DNA of 36,114 bases from an uncultured Clostridia bacterium (GTDB taxonomy: Bacteria > Bacillota > Clostridia > Oscillospirales > Ruminococcaceae), in the NCBI GenBank assembly GCA_947631585.1, contig CANRLY010000002.1, positions 1 to 36,114 on the forward strand. The letters run 5' to 3'. How positions within the stretch are numbered: the first letter of the stretch is position 1; each line of letters opens with the position of its first letter. Below are positions 25,746-34,343 of this stretch, in pieces. A program made the translations under genes and the position numbers. Under the pieces are notes generated by a model. It was not told the DNA's origin. It did not search any database and saw nothing but the letters and a program-made list of their open reading frames with translations.

Positions 25746-26816
25746 ATGAAAAAGATCACTGCTCCCCAGCTTATATTCCTGCTGTTTTTCACAAGAGGAT
25801 TTCTATCCATCACCTATGAAGCCTCCCAGTTCCGTCCTGACGGCACGACCGTTATGCTGTCGGCAGCCATTTCGGTGGCGATACAGTTCCTGCTTGTGCT
25901 TCCGGTGCTGGCAGCCGCAAAGAAATTCCCCCACCGTGATATTATCCAGCTCAGTTTTGAAAGATCGGCTGTTGCAGGAAAATTCATATCTTTGCTGTTT
26001 TTGTGCTACTTTGCCTTTGAAACGGTACACGTTCTGGGGAATTTCTCATACTTTCTGAAAAACCACTTCTTTGAGGCTTACCACGAAGCGTTTCTGATGG
26101 CAGCCCTTGCCGTGACCGCATTTTACGCCGCAACTCTGGGCTTTTCCGCCGTGGCAAGAGCTTCTTCCGTTTCGGCGGTGATATTCATTACTGCGCTGGT
26201 GGTGATAGTGTTTGCGGTCACGGGAGAGTTTGACGTCTACAACCTGCATATGCCCATCGCTGATGAAAAGGAACTTTTCGGCTCGGTCCTGCGGGAAGTG
26301 GGCGATTCCCTGGGCAGGTCGGTGGAACTGGCTGCTCTGATATTTCTGCTTCCCCATGTGGAAAACCGCAGGACTGCCGGACTTTTCAGCTATCTTGGCA
26401 TAAAGCTGCTGTTTGTGGAATTTTCCACCCTGATGATAACCGCCGTGCTGGGCGACTATGCAAAAGGTCTGACGCTGCCGCTGTATACCCTTTCCACTTA
26501 TGCCCGAAGCTCAGTGATAGAGCGGTTCGACTCAGTGTATATGCTGGTCTGGACGATAGCCGTGTTTTTGAAAGTCGCCCTGCTGCTCATGCTGGGCGGA
26601 CAGTGCCTGAAAAACATCTTTCCCAAGCTCAACGAAAATATTTCCAAAGGTCTGGTCACCGCCGCTGCCGCCGCAACTGCCATCTCCCTGGCAGCCCTCG
26701 ACCGCTGGGACAGCCTGCTTTTCAGAAGCCCCTCCGCACCGGCTTCGCTGATACTGGGCTTTCTGATACCGCTGGCAGTGCTTTTGTTCTGCCGCCGTAA
26801 AACCGAAAGGAGCTGA
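25746..26816 (+). CDS. gerAB: Spore germinant receptor subunit B (GerAB family permease)
   Basis: 356 residues. The ATG has AGAGG upstream. The protein is almost entirely hydrophobic, with about ten membrane helices, as in the amino acid-polyamine-organocation-like GerB permeases that bind the germinant. The start ITAPQLIFLLFFTRGFLSI and a central YATLGFSAVARASSV-like segment fit the family. It is the second gene of the operon. gerAC begins seven bases after its stop, and the gerAC ribosome binding site lies within its last codons. Confidence 0.92.
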   Translation: MKKITAPQLIFLLFFTRGFLSITYEASQFRPDGTTVMLSAAISVAIQFLLVLPVLAAAKKFPHRDIIQLSFERSAVAGKFISLLFLCYFAFETVHVLGNFSYFLKNHFFEAYHEAFLMAALAVTAFYAATLGFSAVARASSVSAVIFITALVVIVFAVTGEFDVYNLHMPIADEKELFGSVLREVGDSLGRSVELAALIFLLPHVENRRTAGLFSYLGIKLLFVEFSTLMITAVLGDYAKGLTLPLYTLSTYARSSVIERFDSVYMLVWTIAVFLKVALLLMLGGQCLKNIFPKLNENISKGLVTAAAAATAISLAALDRWDSLLFRSPSAPASLILGFLIPLAVLLFCRRKTERS

Positions 26817-26822
26817 CTTGTT

Positions 26823-28001
26823 GTGGGAATAGTTGGATTAATAAGAAAGACCGCAGCTGCTGCGGCGGTCTCGGCTGCTCTGCTGCTTTGCGGCTGCTCT
26901 CCCGACACGGATATAAGCAAGCGCCTTATCGTCCACGCAGTTGGTATAGATAAAGCCGAGGACGGGCAGTACCAGGTGTCGCTGCAAATATTCTCCCCGT
27001 CCGGCTCAGGCTCAGACACACCGCTAGACCCCAGCCAGGCGAATATGAAGGTCATCAGCGGAAAGGGCAAAAATGTCCAGGAGGGTGTGCGTGAGTGCGA
27101 AAACATCATGGGAAGCAGCGCATTTATCGGGCATAACCGCCTGATAATCTTCGGCAGTTCCGTTTATGATGAAGATATGGACAAGCTGCTGGGCTGGTTC
27201 AAAAAGGAAAACGCCAATTACCTGGGGGTAACAGTCGCCTATGCTGAAAATTCCGCCAAAGAGGTGCTGAGCGTTCCGCTGACCGACGGCTCGTCCACCA
27301 TAGAAAATGTCAACGATATAATTCGTTTTGCCAAAGATAAAGGCATTGCCGAAAAAGGCGACCTGCTCACGCTTATGAATAAGCTGAACGAAAGCGGCGG
27401 AAACGGCGTTGCGCCGGTGCTGTCGGTGGTGGAACAGGACGCCGTCCCCAAAGAGGGAGAGGAAAGTTCCTCCGGCGGAGAAGAAAGCGGAGGAAGCGGC
27501 GAAAAGCCCAAGGAGAAGTACCTGGAAGTCGTCGGTACAGCAGTGCTGAAAGACCGGAAATTCTGCGGTATGCTGAATAAGGAGGAAAGCGCAGGACTGC
27601 TCTGGCTCACAAAGGAAATGCAGACCTGCTCAGTCACCCTCAACGAAGCCGACGAACCTTTTAACGCCGAACTTACCGACCGCAATACCGAACTGCGGCT
27701 TTTCTGCGATGAGAGCGGTCTGCGGCTGGAAGCCGATATAACCGCCGAGATAAGGATCCCCGGCGAAACGGTCAGATGCAGTCCCGACCGCATTTGTGAG
27801 CTTGCCGAGGAAAAGATCGCCGCCCAGTGCCGTGCGGCTTCAAAGAAAGCTATAGGCGAAATGGGCGCAGACGCCTTCGATCTGGAAAAGCTCACAAAAT
27901 TCTACTTTCCACAGCTTTACAGAAAACACAAGGACGACTTTTCCTCCCTGGTCGCCACTGCTGATATAATAGTAAAGGCGGAATGTTTCCTGAACGACTG
28001 A
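26823..28001 (+). CDS. gerAC: Spore germinant receptor subunit C (Ger(x)C lipoprotein)
   Basis: 392 residues from a GTG start with AAGGAG nine bases upstream. A lipoprotein signal is present: charged start, a hydrophobic run of alanines and leucines, then LLCGC with C25 as the likely lipidated residue (cysteine at the -2 position is unusual). RLIVHAVGIDKAEDGQYQVS directly after it is the standard opening of the GerC domain. A low-complexity Glu/Ser/Gly linker occupies about residues 216-235. GerC lipoproteins sit on the outer face of the spore inner membrane with subunits A and B. It closes the operon. Confidence 0.93.
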   Translation: MGIVGLIRKTAAAAAVSAALLLCGCSPDTDISKRLIVHAVGIDKAEDGQYQVSLQIFSPSGSGSDTPLDPSQANMKVISGKGKNVQEGVRECENIMGSSAFIGHNRLIIFGSSVYDEDMDKLLGWFKKENANYLGVTVAYAENSAKEVLSVPLTDGSSTIENVNDIIRFAKDKGIAEKGDLLTLMNKLNESGGNGVAPVLSVVEQDAVPKEGEESSSGGEESGGSGEKPKEKYLEVVGTAVLKDRKFCGMLNKEESAGLLWLTKEMQTCSVTLNEADEPFNAELTDRNTELRLFCDESGLRLEADITAEIRIPGETVRCSPDRICELAEEKIAAQCRAASKKAIGEMGADAFDLEKLTKFYFPQLYRKHKDDFSSLVATADIIVKAECFLND

Positions 28002-28032
28002 CTTCCTGCCGCTCAAGCTCTTCCGCCAAAGC

Positions 28033-28088
28033 CAAAAAAACGATCCCCCTGCCCCTGACCTTTAACAAGGTCAGTACACGGGGGATCG
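28033..28088 (-). terminator. Terminator of coaBC
   Basis: CGATCCCCC (28041-28049) pairs with GGGGGATCG (28080-28088). An inner stem, CTGACCTT (28055-28062) with AAGGTCAG (28067-28074), makes a two-part hairpin. Seven A's at 28034-28040 give the U-run on the minus strand. On the plus strand there is no U-run, although the hairpin may still protect the gerAC end. Confidence 0.85.
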
Positions 28089-28092
28089 TCCG

Positions 28093-29289
28093 CTATTTAC
28101 CTGAAAGCCGCAGCAGCCTGTCAAGTATCACATGAGCAGCCTGCTCCTTGCTCATAAGCCCTAACTCCTCGCAGCCGCCTGCCGTTATCAGGGTTATTAC
28201 GTTGGTGTCCACCCCAAAGCCTGCGCCCTCCTGCGCTACCGAATTGGCACATATCATGTCGCAGCCCTTGGACTCCAGCTTTTTTCGGGAGTTTTCAATA
28301 AGATCGTCAGTCTCCATGGAAAATCCGCACAGCACCTGACCTTTCCGCTTATGCTGACCCAGATACGCCAGAATGTCTTTCGTCCGCCTGAAAGCCACGG
28401 TCATCTCATCGCCGGATTTCTTTATCTTCCCGGAAGATACCTCCACCGGCGTGTAGTCGGACACCGCCGCCGCCTTTATTATCATGTCCGCTTCGCCGCT
28501 GAGACCTGTTACCGCCTGGAACATCTCCTCCGCAGAAGTCACCTTTATAACGTTTGTGAACAAAGGCGGCAAAACTTCAGTGTGCGCCGCAACTATGGTC
28601 ACTTCCGCACCCCTGAGCATTGCGGCTCTTGCAATGGCAAACCCCATCTTTCCGCTGGAATGATTGGTTATGAACCTGACCGGATCCAGACTTTCCCTGG
28701 TCGCTCCGGCAGTGACTAAAACTTTCTTTCCGGCAAGGTCTTTTTCATAAGCCACAGCTTTCAGAATGTACTCTACAAGCGTTTCCTCGTCCGGAAGCTT
28801 TCCGTCTCCGATGTCGCCGTTTGCAAGCATACCCCTTACCGGCTCGACTATCTCCCAGCCGTAACCTCTCAGCTTTTCAATGTTGTCCTGTACCACCGGG
28901 TTGTGAAACATATTGTGATTCATCGCAGGAGCGATTATCTTCCTGCACGGACAAGCCATCACCGTGGTGGTCAGCATATCGTCAGCTATCCCGCACGCCA
29001 GCTTGCCTATGACGTTCGCCGACGCCGGAGCTACCATCACCACGTCAGCCCTCTTTGCCAGCGCAACGTGCTCCACACTGTACTGAAAATTCCTGTCAAA
29101 CGTGTCGATAAGACACTTGTTGCAGGTGAGCGTCTCTATGGTAATTGGGTCTATAAAACGAGTTGCGTTTTCCGTCATCAGCGTCTGAACATCACAGCCC
29201 AGCTTTTTTAACATTCTGGCAACGTTCGCCATCTTGTATGCGGCAATGCTTCCCGTTATCCCCAGAACTACAGTCTTTCCTTTAAGCAA
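28093..29289 (-). CDS. coaBC: Bifunctional CoaBC: phosphopantothenate-cysteine ligase / decarboxylase
   Basis: 398 residues from a TTG start with GAGGAGGG upstream. It makes 4'-phosphopantetheine for coenzyme A: CoaB joins phosphopantothenate to cysteine using CTP, and CoaC decarboxylates the product with FMN. CoaC marks are GITGSIAAYK at the N-terminus, H74 (VEHVALAK) and N124 (PAMNHNM). CoaB marks are VTAGATRESLDPVRFITNHS with N209, and a lysine pair near 288 (GKIKK). The segment that carries the reductive cysteine in E. coli (Cys158, LACG) reads LANGDIGDGKL here, with Asn at 157. The other catalytic residues are all shifted by one from E. coli numbering, which supports this alignment. It is monocistronic. 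Confidence 0.95.
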   Translation of the reverse strand: MLKGKTVVLGITGSIAAYKMANVARMLKKLGCDVQTLMTENATRFIDPITIETLTCNKCLIDTFDRNFQYSVEHVALAKRADVVMVAPASANVIGKLACGIADDMLTTTVMACPCRKIIAPAMNHNMFHNPVVQDNIEKLRGYGWEIVEPVRGMLANGDIGDGKLPDEETLVEYILKAVAYEKDLAGKKVLVTAGATRESLDPVRFITNHSSGKMGFAIARAAMLRGAEVTIVAAHTEVLPPLFTNVIKVTSAEEMFQAVTGLSGEADMIIKAAAVSDYTPVEVSSGKIKKSGDEMTVAFRRTKDILAYLGQHKRKGQVLCGFSMETDDLIENSRKKLESKGCDMICANSVAQEGAGFGVDTNVITLITAGGCEELGLMSKEQAAHVILDRLLRLSGK

Positions 29290-29341
29290 AATTATCCCTC
29301 CTCAGAATGACACATCAGCGTCCGCCTTGCGCCGTACCCAT

Positions 29342-29370
29342 ATTGTAACACACTTTTTCCCCCCTGACAA
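29342..29370 (-). promoter_or_regulatory. Promoter of coaBC
   Basis: On the minus strand TTGTCA (29365-29370) and TACAAT (29342-29347) are 17 bp apart. The expected start is about 45 bases before the TTG codon. Confidence 0.65.
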
Positions 29371-29430
29371 GAGCCTGTGTAAAAAATCCGCCATTGTATT
29401 TGTGCAAAATCACGAAAAATCGTTTTTTCC

Positions 29431-29459
29431 TTGATTATTTTTAATATTTGTTGTATAAT
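29431..29459 (+). promoter_or_regulatory. Promoter of the GGDEF-EAL gene
   Basis: TTGATT (29431-29436) and TATAAT (29454-29459) are 17 bp apart. It is followed by about 70 bases of leader before the TTG start at 29535. Confidence 0.7.
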
Positions 29460-29534
29460 TTAATAAAATGGCTTCGTTGTCGCTTGTTCGTAAAATGAGG
29501 CTTTATCCTGACAGAAAAAAAGGAGGCGGTCAGC

Positions 29535-31628
29535 TTGGAATATGGTGCTTTTAACGTGAGACAGGTCAGACTTGGAAAAATGACCGCCGATATAAATGAT
29601 AACCTGAAGATCGTCAAGTATGATAAGGGTTTTCTGGAACTTGCCGGAAAATATCCTGCCGATATCGAAAACGGTATGTACTTCGCCGAACTGTTCCAGG
29701 GCAAAAAAGACGAGGCTTCCCAGATAATCGAACTTGCAAGGGATAATATCCGCATATTCGGCGAAAGCCACCTTACTCACTATATCTACCGCAGCGACGG
29801 CAGCAAGCTGTATGTTATCTGTCGGGCGTACCTTGACGAAAAGCCCGGACTTATAAACATGACTATGTGCGACGTCTCGGAAAGCAGGACCCCCGACCTG
29901 AGACTGGTCACCCAGGACGCCGACTTTTCAGAAGAAAAGAACGTTGTCTATCTGGATTATGACGTTGAATCGGATAAAATGTATCTTCCTGCCGGCATTG
30001 CCAAAAAGGTGATGGCAAAGTATCCTTTCTCTAAGTATTGGGAACATAACTGCCCTGCCATGACCGTCCACCCGGACGACTATGAGAATTATCGGGACCA
30101 GTGGGAAAGATGCCTGAAACGTCAGGATACCTGCCTGGTGGAATTCAGGAGCAAGGCGTTTTCCGATGATGATTCTTATAAATGGTACAGACTGCCGCGG
30201 GCAAGCGTCGCCGACGAGACCGGACGGGTCACCACCGTGTTCGGAAGGCTTTATTCCATTCAGGCGGAAAAAGTCCTCAGCGCAAAACTGGAATATGACC
30301 AAAAAGTCATAGAGGCTCTTTCCACTACCGACCCGCTGACAGGTCTGCTGAACAGAAATACTTTTAAGGCGAGAGTAGCCGAAAGATTAAAAAGCTTCGA
30401 CCACTCCCACTGCTATGCGCTGGTGTACTCCGATATCAATGATTTTTCCTATATAAACGATAACTTCGGCTTTGACGAGGGCAACAGCGTGCTTTGCGAC
30501 CTGGCAAAGCTCATCGCCGGCAACAGCCCCGACGTGCTGTCCTGTAGGATATATTCCGACTACTTTATGTCTTTCGTGGTCTCTTATAACCAGGACGAGA
30601 TAATAAAGTGCGTTTCTATGATAAATAATATCTTCTGCAAGAATATGAAAGAAAAATACCCTGCCAGCGATATACATATCTCAACAGGCGTGTTCTTCTT
30701 CCACGAGGATTGCCTGGACGTTACTATCGCTATGGATAACGCAAACCTTGCCAGGCGTTCGGTAAAGGGCAGCAAGGACGTTCCCTGCGGTATCTATTCG
30801 GAAAGCATGAGAAGAAAACGCCGCCACGAACAGAAAATAGCCAGCGAGCTTCATTCCGCTATCGAGGACGGCTCTATAGAAATGTTCCTTCAGCCCAAGT
30901 TTTCCATCTCCACAAGGGAGATAATCGGTGCGGAAGCTCTTGCCAGATGGCGCAATCCCGACGGCAGCTATAAGCTCCCCTTTGAATTTGTGGAAGTGCT
31001 GGAAAAGGTCGGATATATCGTTGAGCTGGACTTTTACGTCTACGAACTGCTTCTTAAACAAATGAAACAATGGAAAGAAAAAGGCATAAAGCTGATCCCT
31101 ATCTCGGTGAACTTTTCCCGTCTGCATAACCTGAGAAAAGACTTTGTGGAAAGACTTATCTCCCTTGCAGACCAATACCAGATAGATAAGAGCCTGATAG
31201 AGATAGAAGTCACCGAAAGCGCATTTGCTTCCGATGTCAGGTCGATGATGAGAAACCTGTCCAAACTGAGGAACGCCGGCTTCAAAATAGATATTGACGA
31301 CTTCGGTATCGGCTACTCCTCACTGTCAATGCTGCTTACCGCTCCTATCGATACGGTAAAGGTGGATAAGGTCTTTATAGATAACCTTGACCGTTCCGAG
31401 ATGAGCAGGGAGTATGTAAAGCAGATCTGTATCCTTATCGCCACAACCAAAAAGAACGTGGTCTTTGAGGGTGTAGAAACCGAAGATCAGGCAAAATTCC
31501 TCAGCGAGTGGGGCTTTAACATCGCCCAGGGCTGGCTGTTTGACAAAGCCATCTCCCCCAAGGAGTTTGAGGAGAAATACCTGACAGTCTCCGAACCGCA
31601 AAAGCAGGTCGCAGAACATGAGGCTTGA
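29535..31628 (+). CDS. PAS-GGDEF-EAL protein, predicted c-di-GMP phosphodiesterase
   Basis: 697 residues from a TTG with AGGAGG eight bases upstream; cytosolic. Two PAS-like segments (about 10-115 and 130-245) precede a GGDEF domain (about 255-420). The GGDEF site itself reads YSDYF (340-344) instead of GGDEF, so cyclase activity is unlikely. The EAL domain (about 432-680) keeps the catalytic set: EAL at 467-469, N526 (ISVNFSR), E558 (EIEVTES), D588 and D589 (DIDDFGIG), K612 (KVDKVFID), E645/E648 (FEGVETED) and Q665 (QGWLFDK). It should hydrolyse c-di-GMP to pGpG, perhaps controlled by PAS ligands or by GTP bound at the degenerate GGDEF. It ends at a bidirectional terminator. Confidence 0.92.
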   Translation: MEYGAFNVRQVRLGKMTADINDNLKIVKYDKGFLELAGKYPADIENGMYFAELFQGKKDEASQIIELARDNIRIFGESHLTHYIYRSDGSKLYVICRAYLDEKPGLINMTMCDVSESRTPDLRLVTQDADFSEEKNVVYLDYDVESDKMYLPAGIAKKVMAKYPFSKYWEHNCPAMTVHPDDYENYRDQWERCLKRQDTCLVEFRSKAFSDDDSYKWYRLPRASVADETGRVTTVFGRLYSIQAEKVLSAKLEYDQKVIEALSTTDPLTGLLNRNTFKARVAERLKSFDHSHCYALVYSDINDFSYINDNFGFDEGNSVLCDLAKLIAGNSPDVLSCRIYSDYFMSFVVSYNQDEIIKCVSMINNIFCKNMKEKYPASDIHISTGVFFFHEDCLDVTIAMDNANLARRSVKGSKDVPCGIYSESMRRKRRHEQKIASELHSAIEDGSIEMFLQPKFSISTREIIGAEALARWRNPDGSYKLPFEFVEVLEKVGYIVELDFYVYELLLKQMKQWKEKGIKLIPISVNFSRLHNLRKDFVERLISLADQYQIDKSLIEIEVTESAFASDVRSMMRNLSKLRNAGFKIDIDDFGIGYSSLSMLLTAPIDTVKVDKVFIDNLDRSEMSREYVKQICILIATTKKNVVFEGVETEDQAKFLSEWGFNIAQGWLFDKAISPKEFEEKYLTVSEPQKQVAEHEA

Positions 31629-31661
31629 TAGACCCTACAGAAATTTAATTACCAAAATAAA

Positions 31662-31695
31662 AAACTTCCCGCTTATCACGGGAAGTTTTATTTTT
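31662..31695. terminator. Bidirectional terminator between convergent genes
   Basis: AAACTTCCCG (31662-31671) pairs with CGGGAAGTTT (31679-31688) around a 7-nt loop. T-rich tails lie on both sides: TATTTTT on plus and an A-rich stretch giving U's on minus. Confidence 0.9.
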
Positions 31696-31703
31696 GCCTT
31701 AGA

Positions 31704-34244
31704 TCAGAGCTTTCTGAGCTGCTGAACTATCACTGTTACCAAAAGCCAAACCAGCTCGTAACAAAGCACCACCGATGCGGTCAGCTGACTGAACGACCCC
31801 AGCACCGCCATTATCAGAGCTATCACAGCCCCCAGTATTGAGGACGCCATCTGTATCGTCACCCCGACCAGAGACAGCATTTGTATCTTCTTGGCACCGG
31901 TAATAAGCATTGCCAGACTCTGGAAATGCCCTGAACACAGCATGGACGCCGACATTGTGGGCACATAGGAGGTCTGCCGGTCGTACTCCTTGTAGTCGCT
32001 GTATTTCAGCAGCGACATGGAATCAGGCGATATCCCGAACAGCTTTGACAGCAGATTCAGAGAAACAAATGCGTCCACCGACCGGATTATGATCTTGATG
32101 TTCTGCTTCTCCAGCTCCCTCAGCCACTTTGTAACGTTCACCGAAGCTTTTACCCTGATTATGAACAGCGCCGATACCACTCCCGACACCGACAGATAGA
32201 CCGCCACGTTCCCTTTGGAATACTCCCTTTCCTTTGCGATGGTAGGCAGCCCCTCTATGGAATGTCTCTCCATCAGCTCTCTCGTTCCCAGAAGCACCCT
32301 CTTGTTCTCTATCCAGCCGGAAAGCCCCTGGTCGTCCTCATAAATGTAGCTTTCTACAGGATAAAGCATATCCGTTCTGCCTTTCAGTATCTTGTAGAAG
32401 GTAGAACCCAGCACGCTTCCTGCCTGACAAGCAAGGCTTCCGGCATAAAGTATGCACTCCTCCAGCATGGTCGCAGACATAGCTTTCAGGTTCACAAGCT
32501 CCACCATTCCCTCCGGGAAAAGCTGCTCAACTCCCACCAGAACGGAGTTTGTATCGCAGAATTCCTCCACCGAGGAATACCCCAGCATTACCGCCGAGGA
32601 CTGAAGATACTTCTTGCTTGCCCTTGCCAGCGGAAGATTCGCCACCAGCATGATAGCTATAGAGGAGCAGATAGCCAGCGTTCCAGCCAGTATGGAAAGT
32701 CCGGCAACTGCGTGTCCCAGCGTTCCCGAAGCGTTCTTATCCAGCATCATTCCCAGAAAAGCTATAAGTACAGCCGCCAGCGTCATGAACGGCGCAAATT
32801 TCTTGCTGTAGGAATCCGACACATCAGGCGAATAGGAATTGCCGATAAAGTCCTTTACGAACTCGGTTTTCTTCATTGCAGCCAGACAAGGGTACTCGTT
32901 CACCGAACGCTTTGTGAATTTCAGCGCAGTTTCCTCGTCATCTACCATAGTTATTGCGTACTTGTCATATTCTCCCGAAACGTACTTGAAGTTCCGTTCC
33001 GTCCGGCTTATTATCATCAGCTTGCCCAGGGCGTTGAAAAGCAGTCCCAGCATTGCCGCCGCCGTGTAAATGTGGAAATTCCCCGTTCTTGCCAGTTCGT
33101 CGTCCACAAGTATAACTATCCCCGACAGCACCGCCGCCACTATGGACACCGCCGCTATACTGTCGCAGTCTGCTTTCATAGTAACAAGGTTTTTCAGTCC
33201 TGAGAACACCACGTTATAAGAAACAAAGCAGGCGACCAAAGCCAGAGCAGTCAGTGTGAAAGCGAACCCTCCCGGGCTGGTGGTCCTGTCGAATATTTTC
33301 AGTATGGGCAGGGAAAAATCATTCGCCACAGAGATATAAGCCGCCGCCGCCGAAGTGATGAGCAGTATCACTGCTCTGAGGAAGATATTGCTCTTTATCT
33401 GGTAGATCTCGCTTTCCACCACGGACGTCTCATCAAAGCTGTTGTATTCGCCCTCAGTGTAATCATCGTCCTGCTGGGCTTCCTCTCTCTCCTTCTCTTC
33501 CAGAACGAACTTTTCTATCCGCTTCTGGCGTTTCTTTTTAAGAGCTTCTCTGTCCTCGGCTTCGTCCGCCTCTTCCGGGATATCCACCTGAGCGGTCTCC
33601 GGGATTATCTTTCCGGTAAGACCCATCTCTATGTCCTGCGGCTTGGGACGGCTCATAGGCTCAACGCCCGCAGCGCCCTCTTTTCCCTTGTCGGACTTCT
33701 TCTTTTTCAGATCGACTATCTTCTGGATCATGGCGGTATTGCCGGACTTTCCAGCCGTTTCTTTCTTCTCCGCCTCCGCAGCCTTTTTCCGGCTGTCCTG
33801 AACGCTCTGAACGTTCTGACCATTCTGAACGCCCTGTTCTTTCCTTGACTTCTCAGAAGTTTCCGGCTGGTATACTTCGGTCTTTTCTTCCGCTTTTTCC
33901 GGCTTTGGCGCAGGAGCTTCCTCCAGCCCCTCCACCGCCTTTTCGACCAGTGCAGTGACCGACATATCGCTTACCGGCGACTCTTTCACCGGCGCAGGAG
34001 CAGGCTCGATAGGCTGGGGCTTGATACCCAGCTTTATTTTAAGACCCAAAGTCTCCTCCATATCCTTTTTTGGAACGTCAGCCTCCCTGCCGGACGCCGC
34101 CGACCCGGACTGCGCAGACTTTTCAGTTTCAGAGCCTGCGTCCCGACTGCCGTCAGGTACGATAGCAGCTTTCCCGTCAGGAGCAGTATCCGTCTTGGCG
34201 GAATATTCTTTAAGAATATCCTCAAGTGAAAAATCGTCTGCCAT
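31704..34244 (-). CDS. Membrane protein with degenerate P-type-ATPase-like core
   Basis: 846 residues. The first about 280 are charged, Pro/Glu/Lys-rich and probably disordered. Hydrophobic helices follow (about 288-306, 327-347, 363-380, 391-412, 485-501, 510-535), and more lie at 785-815 and 820-840. The stretch from ILAGTLAICSSIAIMLVANL to EEFCDTNSVLV (518-570) has the spacing of the P-type ATPase membrane helix leading into the DKTGT phosphorylation loop, but the loop reads DTNSV. GWIENKRVLLGTRELM (643-658) resembles the nucleotide-binding domain, and ALFIIRVKASVNVTKWLREL (692-711) the start of the P-domain half. The GDGxND site reads SVDAFV. Transport by phosphoenzyme formation is therefore unlikely. 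It lies 99 bp downstream of rlmB, probably in one operon. The ribosome binding site is weak (AAGGGA). Confidence 0.6.
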   Translation of the reverse strand: MADDFSLEDILKEYSAKTDTAPDGKAAIVPDGSRDAGSETEKSAQSGSAASGREADVPKKDMEETLGLKIKLGIKPQPIEPAPAPVKESPVSDMSVTALVEKAVEGLEEAPAPKPEKAEEKTEVYQPETSEKSRKEQGVQNGQNVQSVQDSRKKAAEAEKKETAGKSGNTAMIQKIVDLKKKKSDKGKEGAAGVEPMSRPKPQDIEMGLTGKIIPETAQVDIPEEADEAEDREALKKKRQKRIEKFVLEEKEREEAQQDDDYTEGEYNSFDETSVVESEIYQIKSNIFLRAVILLITSAAAAYISVANDFSLPILKIFDRTTSPGGFAFTLTALALVACFVSYNVVFSGLKNLVTMKADCDSIAAVSIVAAVLSGIVILVDDELARTGNFHIYTAAAMLGLLFNALGKLMIISRTERNFKYVSGEYDKYAITMVDDEETALKFTKRSVNEYPCLAAMKKTEFVKDFIGNSYSPDVSDSYSKKFAPFMTLAAVLIAFLGMMLDKNASGTLGHAVAGLSILAGTLAICSSIAIMLVANLPLARASKKYLQSSAVMLGYSSVEEFCDTNSVLVGVEQLFPEGMVELVNLKAMSATMLEECILYAGSLACQAGSVLGSTFYKILKGRTDMLYPVESYIYEDDQGLSGWIENKRVLLGTRELMERHSIEGLPTIAKEREYSKGNVAVYLSVSGVVSALFIIRVKASVNVTKWLRELEKQNIKIIIRSVDAFVSLNLLSKLFGISPDSMSLLKYSDYKEYDRQTSYVPTMSASMLCSGHFQSLAMLITGAKKIQMLSLVGVTIQMASSILGAVIALIMAVLGSFSQLTASVVLCYELVWLLVTVIVQQLRKL

Positions 34245-34343
34245 TATTCGATCATTCCCTTCCGAAATTTTTCCTCACATTCCGCAGCGTAAGCCGCAGC
34301 CAGCTTCGGAAATTCTATAACATCTGTATCTTTTGCAGCTTTG

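Noticed and set aside
32262..33203. 313-codon plus-strand frame
   Set aside because: It is antisense to the P-type-ATPase-like gene, is rich in His/Arg/Ser/Gln as expected of a shadow frame, and has no ribosome binding site.
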